From: Firmicutes bacterium CAG:822
Lineage (GTDB): Bacteria; Bacillota_I; Bacilli_A; RF39; UBA660
Length of the DNA: 10,277 bases
Assembly: GCA_000432855.1 (NCBI GenBank)
Contig: HF990843.1
Location: forward strand, 22,443-32,719
Reading direction: 5' to 3'
Under the pieces are notes generated by a model, which did not search any database, was not told where the DNA came from, and worked only from the letters and a program-made list of their open reading frames with translations. A program made the position numbers and the translations under genes. This document shows, one piece after another, positions 6,890 to 10,277 of this stretch (positions within the stretch are counted from its first letter, which is position 1; each line of letters starts with the position of its first letter).

Positions 6890-7363
6890 ATGAAGAAAAC
6901 AGGTTTTACCTTAGTTGAACTTTTAGCTGTTATTGCTATTTTAGCTATTATAGTTACTATTACAGTTCCAATAGTTACTAATATTTTTCAAACTTCTTCG
7001 GAAAAAGCCTTTGAAGATAATGCTATGAGTTTATCTAAAGCGGCTGATAACTATTACACATCTCTAACTTTAGAAAGTGATACTAAATTACCACTCTTAG
7101 TAACTTTTAATAATGGTAAAGAAACAAATAGGTATATGAATAATGCTAGTAATACTTGTGAAACTTCTTCAGAAAGAATATTAGAATATAGCGGACAAAA
7201 TCCTGATAGTGGTAATATATTTATCGATAGAAATGGTGATATTTATCTAGCACTTTATGATAGACAAGCTAGAAAATGTGCTATTAAAAATCCTGGTGAT
7301 AAAACAGTCACCTTTACAGACAAATCAGAAAGTGAATGTAAATTAACTAATAATCCTTGTTAA
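6890..7363 (+). CDS. Prepilin-like protein, cysteine-rich C-terminal domain
   Basis: A 157-residue protein starting MKKTGFTLVELLAV: predicted prepilin peptidase cleavage after G5, mature F6, E10 and a hydrophobic helix to about 33. The globular part (about 40-157) differs from the other two pilin-like proteins and has four cysteines (C90, C130, C150, C157), an even number fitting two disulphides. An in-frame ATG at 6881 directly abuts the GGAGG (6876-6880), so ATG 6890, 9 nt downstream, is the realistic start. It overlaps nothing but begins 2 nt after the preceding stop, so the two are co-transcribed and probably co-assembled. I cannot assign it as a major or minor pilin. Confidence 0.83.
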   Translation: MKKTGFTLVELLAVIAILAIIVTITVPIVTNIFQTSSEKAFEDNAMSLSKAADNYYTSLTLESDTKLPLLVTFNNGKETNRYMNNASNTCETSSERILEYSGQNPDSGNIFIDRNGDIYLALYDRQARKCAIKNPGDKTVTFTDKSESECKLTNNPC

Positions 7364-7390
7364 ACATACTTAAATATAGTATGTTTTCTT
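7362..7390 (+). terminator. Terminator after the prepilin pair
   Basis: AAACATACT (7362-7370) and AGTATGTTT (7378-7386) form a perfect 9-bp stem with a 7-nt loop. The T run is short and interrupted (TTTTCTT), so termination may be partial. The 5' arm starts inside the stop codon. The stretch 7391-7426 after it shows nothing recognisable. Confidence 0.65.
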
Positions 7391-7426
7391 GTGAAAACTT
7401 TTGTTCGCAGTAAAGCAAAAAAACAC

Positions 7427-7455
7427 TTGTATAATAAGGTGATTTAGTATATAAT
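7427..7455 (+). promoter_or_regulatory. Promoter of the small hydrophobic peptide mRNA
   Basis: TTGTAT (7427-7432) and a consensus TATAAT (7450-7455) are separated by exactly 17 bp. The predicted start is at about 7461-7463, exactly where the 5' arm of the long inverted pairing begins (TAAGGGAA). A second TATAAT at 7430-7435 has no -35 partner. Confidence 0.6.
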
Positions 7456-7487
7456 TCATTTAAGGGAATATTGGTTGCCGAGTGTCT

Positions 7488-7512
7488 ACCTCCATTTCAA
7501 AAGAAGGGAGGT
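7488..7512 (+). promoter_or_regulatory. Hairpin sequestering the peptide gene's Shine-Dalgarno
   Basis: ACCTCC (7488-7493) is complementary to GGAGGT (7507-7512), which is the core of the Shine-Dalgarno AAGGGAGGT. An inner TTC/GAA with an AAAA loop (7496-7505) stabilises it. The ACC at 7488-7490 also belongs to the long-range helix with 7652-7654, so the two structures share bases. Sequestered ribosome sites are typical of type I toxin mRNAs. Confidence 0.65.
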
Positions 7513-7520
7513 TTGATAAA

Positions 7521-7613
7521 ATGAAAAAGAGAATTTTTATTATCAAAATTCTCCGGTATCTTTCTATCATTTTGTTACTCCTAATCATAATGATTGTTGT
7601 AATAAAAAAATGA
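7521..7613 (+). CDS. Small hydrophobic peptide, candidate type I toxin
   Basis: A 30-residue peptide: basic start MKKRIFIIKILRY, an uninterrupted Ile/Leu/Val/Met membrane segment at about 14-28, and a KK end. The size and layout match the small membrane-active toxins of type I toxin-antitoxin systems (TisB-, Ibs-, Fst- or BsrG-like in kind), but I recognise no specific family. Evidence that it is translated: an ATG with a near-perfect AAGGGAGGT Shine-Dalgarno 8 nt upstream and a promoter at proper distance. The Shine-Dalgarno is buried in a hairpin. A minus-strand RNA with its own promoter and terminator overlaps the last codons, the stop and the 3' region. A benign small membrane protein or a chance frame in a regulatory RNA remain alternatives. 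Confidence 0.65.
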   Translation: MKKRIFIIKILRYLSIILLLLIIMIVVIKK

Positions 7614-7637
7614 CACTTAATCGCTAGATTAAATGTC
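7601..7637 (-). terminator. Intrinsic terminator of the antisense RNA
   Basis: On the minus strand GACATTTAATC (7637-7627), loop TAGC, GATTAAGTGTC (7622-7612) forms an 11-bp stem with one G-U pair, followed by ATTTTTTTATT. On the plus strand the same hairpin is followed by TATCACC and cannot terminate, so the signal is specific to minus-strand transcription. The plus-strand peptide gene ends inside this hairpin. Confidence 0.85.
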
Positions 7638-7716
7638 TATCACCAATAACAGGTAGACATTCGGCCGAGCAAAAGCCAAATGTTCCCTTATATTAATTTA
7701 TGCAAGTTTCCTTGAC
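7603..7716 (-). ncRNA. Antisense RNA convergent with the peptide mRNA, candidate type I antitoxin
   Basis: A minus-strand transcript of about 114 nt is predicted between a strong promoter (start near 7716) and an intrinsic terminator ending near 7603. No coding frame of note lies in it. It is fully complementary to the 3' end of the peptide gene, its stop codon and the 3' arm of the mRNA's long-range helix. Because that 3' arm is complementary to the mRNA 5' leader, the antisense RNA's own 5' half resembles the leader. Convergent 3'-overlapping arrangements of this kind are known for txpA/RatA and bsrG/SR4 in B. subtilis. An internal hairpin GTCTACC...GGTGATAGAC (7658-7635) precedes the terminator. 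Confidence 0.65.
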
Positions 7717-7742
7717 ATATACATCATAACATAAAATATATT
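7712..7742 (+). promoter_or_regulatory. Candidate dusB promoter
   Basis: A perfect -35 TTGACA at 7712-7717. Possible -10 elements are TAAAAT at 7732-7737 (14-bp spacer) or TATATT at 7737-7742 (19-bp spacer), neither ideal. dusB could alternatively be read from the peptide promoter, because no plus-strand terminator was found between them. Confidence 0.4.
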
Positions 7743-7751
7743 AATTTTCAA
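7723..7751 (-). promoter_or_regulatory. Strong minus-strand promoter of the antisense RNA
   Basis: Minus strand TTGAAA (7751-7746) and TATGAT (7728-7723) are exactly 17 bp apart, each one base from consensus. The predicted start is a G at about 7716. It lies face to face with the candidate dusB promoter and overlaps it. Confidence 0.7.
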
Positions 7752-7767
7752 GTTAAAAGGTGATAAC

Positions 7768-8739
7768 ATGAAGTGGAAAATTGGAAATGTTGAAATAAAA
7801 AATCAGGTTGTTTTAGCCCCTATGGCTGGTATTAGTAACAGTAGCTTTAGAAGAATTGCTAAAGAAATGGGTTGCGGTTTAATCGTCGCTGAAATGGTTA
7901 GTGATAAAGCTATTTGTTATGGTAGTCAAAAAACTTTAGATATGCTATATATGACTGACTTCGAAAGACCTCTTTCCCAGCAAATCTTTGGTAGTGATAA
8001 AGATTCTTTTACTAAAGCTGCTAAATATATTGAAGAAAATATGCACCCAGATATTATCGATATTAATATGGGCTGTCCTGTTCCTAAAGTTGCTGTTTCC
8101 GCCCAAGCTGGTAGTGCTTTACTAAAAGATCCAGATAAAGTATATGATATAGTTAAAGCTGTTGTTGAAGCTGTAAATGTTCCCGTAACCGTTAAAATAA
8201 GAAGTGGTTGGGATAGTAATCATATAAATGCTGTAGAAATAGCTAAAATCTGTGAAAAAGCTGGAGCTAGTGCTATTACCGTTCACGGAAGGACGAGAGC
8301 TCAAGGTTATAGTGGAAATGCCGATTGGAATATCATTAAAGAAGTTAAAGAAAATGTAAGTATTCCCGTTATTGGTAATGGTGACATTAAATCTCCAATA
8401 GATGCCAAAAGAATGTTAGATGAAACTGGCTGTGATGCTATTATGATTGCTAGAGGTACTTTAGGTAACCCTTGGATCATTAAAAATACTGTTCATTATT
8501 TAGAAACAGGGGAGCTTTTACCAGAACCGACTAAAGAAGATAAAATAAATATGATTAAGAAACATTTAAATTATTTGCTTGAAATAAAACCTGAAAAAGT
8601 TACTCTACTTGAAATGCGCACCGAAGCTAGTTACTATTTAAAAGGTATTCCTGGTGCAGCTCCTTATAAAATTAAATTATTTGGGACAAAAACTAAAGAT
8701 GAATTTTTAAAAATCATTGATGAATTTTCTAAAATATAA
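7768..8739 (+). CDS. dusB: tRNA-dihydrouridine synthase, DusB type
   Basis: A 323-residue FMN-dependent enzyme that reduces uridines in the tRNA D-loop using NADPH. The TIM barrel carries the family motifs: LAPMAGISNSSFRR (16-29), QIFGSD (72-77), INMGCPVPKV (99-108) with catalytic Cys C103, K143 in TVKIRSGWD, H173 in ITVHGRTRAQGYSG (170-183), FMN-phosphate loop VIGNGDI (201-207) and IMIARGTLGNPW (225-236). The C-terminal helical tRNA-binding domain follows (about 250-323). Full length is normal for bacterial DusB. The Shine-Dalgarno AAGGTGAT at 7757-7764 fixes the ATG. It seems to be a single-gene unit ending at a bidirectional terminator shared with the convergent regulator gene. The candidate peptide/antisense locus lies immediately upstream. 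Confidence 0.93.
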   Translation: MKWKIGNVEIKNQVVLAPMAGISNSSFRRIAKEMGCGLIVAEMVSDKAICYGSQKTLDMLYMTDFERPLSQQIFGSDKDSFTKAAKYIEENMHPDIIDINMGCPVPKVAVSAQAGSALLKDPDKVYDIVKAVVEAVNVPVTVKIRSGWDSNHINAVEIAKICEKAGASAITVHGRTRAQGYSGNADWNIIKEVKENVSIPVIGNGDIKSPIDAKRMLDETGCDAIMIARGTLGNPWIIKNTVHYLETGELLPEPTKEDKINMIKKHLNYLLEIKPEKVTLLEMRTEASYYLKGIPGAAPYKIKLFGTKTKDEFLKIIDEFSKI

Positions 8740-8768
8740 AACCTAGTTTTCGACTAAACTAGGTTTTT
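8738..8768. terminator. Bidirectional terminator between dusB and the small regulator
   Basis: AAAACCTAGTTT (8738-8749) and AAACTAGGTTTT (8756-8767) form a perfect 12-bp stem with loop TCGACT. T-rich tracts follow on both strands. It begins inside the dusB stop and includes the stop codon of the minus-strand gene. Confidence 0.85.
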
Positions 8769-8961
8769 CAATTGTAAAAAGTTCACCAGGATTACAATTC
8801 AAATATAAACAAAACTCCTCAATATATTTAAATGATATAGATGTTGTTTCTCCTCTAATAATTCTATTTAAATTTCTAGATGTAATATTCATCTTCTGAC
8901 ATAGCCAATATTTACTACGTTTTTCTTTTTTTAAAAGCTTCTCAATATTCACATTTACCAT
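8743..8961 (-). CDS. Small Cro/CI-type (XRE, HTH_26-like) transcriptional regulator
   Basis: A 72-residue protein that is almost entirely one helix-turn-helix domain. Residues about 5-62 match the Cro/CI five-helix pattern: KLLKKEKRSKYWLCQKMNI (helices 1-2), SRNLNRIIRGETTS (recognition helix and turn) and FKYIEEFCLYLNCNPGELF (helices 4-5). The last stretch, N-P-G-E-L-F, is typical of the HTH_26/YozG-like small regulators. There is no ligand or dimerisation domain. The ATG at 8961 is preceded by GGTGAG on the minus strand. It is convergent with dusB and divergent from the large repeat protein. Its promoter lies in a 33-bp palindrome, so autorepression, perhaps with control of the divergent surface gene, is a reasonable inference. 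The target is not shown by sequence. Confidence 0.85.
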   Translation of the reverse strand: MVNVNIEKLLKKEKRSKYWLCQKMNITSRNLNRIIRGETTSISFKYIEEFCLYLNCNPGELFTIEKPSLVEN

Positions 8962-8967
8962 TTGCTC

Positions 8968-9002
8968 ACCACTTTCTATACAAATTGTACATAATGTGGT
9001 AA
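8968..9002 (-). promoter_or_regulatory. Regulator promoter with a palindromic operator candidate
   Basis: Minus-strand TTACCA (9002-8997) and TATAGA (8980-8975) are 16 bp apart. A palindrome centred on 8984 covers the spacer and -10: inner arms TATACAA/TTGTACA (8977-8983, 8985-8991, one mismatch) and outer arms ACCAC/GTGGT (8968-8972, 8996-9000) share the same centre. The outer arm also overlaps the ribosome site GGTGAG. Confidence 0.55.
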
Positions 9003-9017
9003 TTCTAAATAAGATAC

Positions 9018-9046
9018 TTGCATTACCCCCATAAATGATTTATAAT
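9018..9046 (+). promoter_or_regulatory. Promoter of the repeat surface protein
   Basis: TTGCAT (9018-9023) and consensus TATAAT (9041-9046) are 17 bp apart, giving a leader of about 65 nt. A second TATAAT at 9091-9096 nearer the gene lacks a good -35. The regulator's palindrome ends 18 nt upstream of the first -35. Confidence 0.6.
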
Positions 9047-9117
9047 TAAAATAAGATAAAATACAGCAATATATGACAATTGTTTATTCTTATAATGTAA
9101 AATAGGTGGGTGAGTAC

Positions 9118-10277
9118 ATGCATAGAAGTAAACGAAAGAGAAACCTAGTAATATTTAGTTTGATAGGTGTCTTACTATGTATGGTAGTAGGATATGCGGC
9201 CTTTCAAACTAAATTAGAAATAAAAGGAACTAGTAAAGTGACTAGTAACTGGGATATTGAAATAACTAATGTTACCGCTGGAACACCAACCGGTTCAGCT
9301 GAAAATGCCACTAAACCATCATGGAAAGCAACTTCTGCCTCTATGGAAGCTAATTTGTATGATAAAGGTGATGCCATGGAATATGACATCACTATTGAAA
9401 ATAAAGGTACGATAGATGCCAAATTAAATGATATCTTAACTAATTTAGAACAAGAAAATAGTGATGCTGTCATCATTACTTTTTCAGGTTACACTAAAGG
9501 AGAAGTGTTAAAAGCTAAAGAAAGTAAAATAGTACATGTTAAAATAGCTTATAATCCAGATTATGAAGGAGAAGAAACATCAAGTGAAGTAACAATAGAT
9601 TTTGAATATACGCAAAATAATAAAAGTGAAGATGCTCCTAAAACATATTTACTTACTTATGACTATAGTACCAATGGAGGAGACAGAGTAGATAGTGAAG
9701 GCGAATATTTAACAAGCGGTAGTAATGTCGATTTAAGTAATGTTGCTTATAAACAAGGCTGGAGATTTGTAGGATGGAATACAGATAAGAATGCCGAAGT
9801 AGGTTTAACTAGTTATCAAATGAAAGAAGAGGCAACTACTTTGTATGCTATATATTCTAAAGATTTAAAAGCAACTTATGAAAAAGGAGAAAATGTTGAA
9901 AGTATTGGAAAAGAAGAAGATGCATGTACAATCTATAATAATGAAACCACATGTGAAATAACTTTACCATCAATCACTCCAAGTGAAGGATATGCAATAG
10001 ATGGATGGTATAATGATAATGACAAAATCGGAGAACCAAACGATAAATATAAACTAAGCAATAATACAACTTTAACTTCAAGAGTAACTCAAAATACATA
10101 TACAGTAACTTATGATTATAAGACAAATGGCGGAACAAGTGCGACAAAAGAAACAGATAAAGTAGACTATGGAGAGAATATAGATTTAACACCAACAGCT
10201 ACTAAATCAGGCTGGACCTTTGTCGGATGGAATACAAATAAGAATGCAACAAGTGCTTTATCTTCTTTAACAATGGG
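9118..10277 (+). CDS. Exported surface protein with TasA/SipW-like start and InlB-type repeats, truncated by the right edge
   Basis: An open frame of 386 complete codons with no stop before the window end. Residues 1-30 are basic (HRSKRKR) followed by a membrane segment ending VGYAAFQT, a form seen in SipW-processed TasA/camelysin-type proteins; it could also be an uncleaved anchor. Residues about 31-168 form a beta-rich domain with the INGT-like IKGTSKVTSNWDIEI segment. From 179 come repeats of the Listeria-Bacteroides/InlB B-repeat (Flg_new) type: repeat 1 (179-249, GWRFVGWNTDKN), a diverged repeat 2 (251-323, with C270 and C279 and AIDGWYND) and repeat 3 (from 328, GWTFVGWNTNKN). Such proteins act in adhesion or as wall-attached surface proteins; the C-terminal anchor is beyond the window. 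Shine-Dalgarno AGGTGGGTGAG at 9104-9114 sets the start. Confidence 0.85.
   Translation, partial: MHRSKRKRNLVIFSLIGVLLCMVVGYAAFQTKLEIKGTSKVTSNWDIEITNVTAGTPTGSAENATKPSWKATSASMEANLYDKGDAMEYDITIENKGTIDAKLNDILTNLEQENSDAVIITFSGYTKGEVLKAKESKIVHVKIAYNPDYEGEETSSEVTIDFEYTQNNKSEDAPKTYLLTYDYSTNGGDRVDSEGEYLTSGSNVDLSNVAYKQGWRFVGWNTDKNAEVGLTSYQMKEEATTLYAIYSKDLKATYEKGENVESIGKEEDACTIYNNETTCEITLPSITPSEGYAIDGWYNDNDKIGEPNDKYKLSNNTTLTSRVTQNTYTVTYDYKTNGGTSATKETDKVDYGENIDLTPTATKSGWTFVGWNTNKNATSALSSLTM
9652..10277 (+). repeat. In-frame InlB-type repeats within the surface protein gene
   Basis: Two copies are close even as DNA: 9757-9794 and 10210-10247 match at 34 of 38 bases, covering the GW(R/T)FVGWNT(D/N)KNA block. 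The copies start at about 9652 and 10099; between them a diverged repeat (about 9868-10086) keeps only the general form. The array continues past the right edge. Confidence 0.75.

Larger units (their letters stand above)
7461..7690 (+). repeat. Long-range inverted arms joining the mRNA 5' and 3' ends
   Basis: Two arm pairs flank the peptide gene. GCCGAGTGTCTACC (7477-7490) pairs with 7652-7665 over 14 bp including one G-U. TAAGGGAATATTGG (7461-7474) pairs with 7676-7690 with one G-U and a one-base bulge. An asymmetric internal loop (2 versus 10 nt) lies between them. Folded as RNA this gives about 28 bp of closing helix between the extreme 5' end of the predicted transcript and its 3' region. 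As DNA, the arms could also be terminal inverted repeats of a small element flanked by TA, which I consider less likely. Confidence 0.7.

Noticed and set aside
7633..7656. Seven-codon plus-strand frame (MSITNNR) after the hydrophobic peptide
   Set aside because: It has no ribosome site, is too short, and lies in the antisense hairpin region.
7461..7690. A MITE or small transposon with inverted ends TAAGGGAA...TTCCCTTA and possible TA target duplication
   Set aside because: The ends are imperfect, with G-U compatible differences and an asymmetric loop. The promoter sits outside but exactly phased to the arm, and internal parts (peptide, buried ribosome site, antisense unit) explain the structure better. 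Other copies in the genome would reopen this.
7461..7690. 6S RNA or another housekeeping structured RNA with a long closing stem
   Set aside because: The interior holds a peptide frame with a strong ribosome site and an opposing transcription unit, and I see no conserved 6S-type bubble.
9204..9476. Open frame on the minus strand across the surface protein gene
   Set aside because: It is antisense to a supported reading frame with a clear start and domains, has biased composition and lacks a ribosome site; the similar frame at 9974-10195 is rejected likewise.
1..10277. CRISPR arrays, tRNA or rRNA genes, insertion sequences, phage attachment sites, replication origin
   Set aside because: No regularly spaced direct repeats, cloverleaf-like sequence, transposase or integrase frame, or DnaA-box cluster was seen on either strand.

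Overview
The window reads as a low-GC, gene-dense chromosome segment of a Bacillota bacterium, probably from the Bacilli/Erysipelotrichia side and possibly an uncultured gut lineage. That placement is inference. It rests on AT-rich third codon positions, sigma-A-like promoters, Shine-Dalgarno sites built on AGGTGAT/GGAGG, a complete Spo0A, and a PASTA protein. UGA is used as stop (the glycosyltransferase and a small peptide end in TGA) and Trp is TGG, so this is not the Mycoplasma code.

Layout. (1) At 1-150 a divergent promoter region separates a truncated minus-strand gene from a zinc-ribbon/TM/PASTA protein (151-960), which ends at a hairpin terminator. (2) At 1059-5586 an apparent operon holds a prepilin-like protein, phosphoglycerate kinase, a flippase-like LPG_synthase_TM membrane protein, a GT4 glycosyltransferase and triosephosphate isomerase. 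Junctions are tight or overlapping (+11, -11, -1, -4 nt) and one terminator closes it. (3) spo0A (5679-6443) has its own promoter region with a perfect reverse-strand 0A box. (4) Two more prepilin-like genes (6492-7363) follow an extended -10 promoter. (5) The 400-nt gap 7364-7767 is not empty. It holds a 30-residue hydrophobic peptide gene whose Shine-Dalgarno lies in a hairpin, long inverted arms that can join the mRNA 5' and 3' ends, and a convergent antisense RNA with its own promoter and intrinsic terminator. Together these form a candidate type I toxin-antitoxin locus. (6) dusB (7768-8739) and a small minus-strand Cro/CI-type regulator (8743-8961) share a bidirectional terminator; the regulator has a 33-bp palindrome over its own promoter. 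(7) From 9118 to the right edge runs the start of a large exported protein with a SipW/TasA-like N-terminus and InlB-type (Listeria-Bacteroides) repeats.

How the parts relate: pgk and tpiA are glycolytic; the flippase-like protein and glycosyltransferase between them probably serve membrane glycolipid or another envelope glycan. The three prepilin-like proteins, the PASTA protein and the repeat protein are all envelope or surface components, and Spo0A is the master developmental regulator. The strongest candidate for something undescribed is the small peptide/antisense RNA locus at about 7427-7751.
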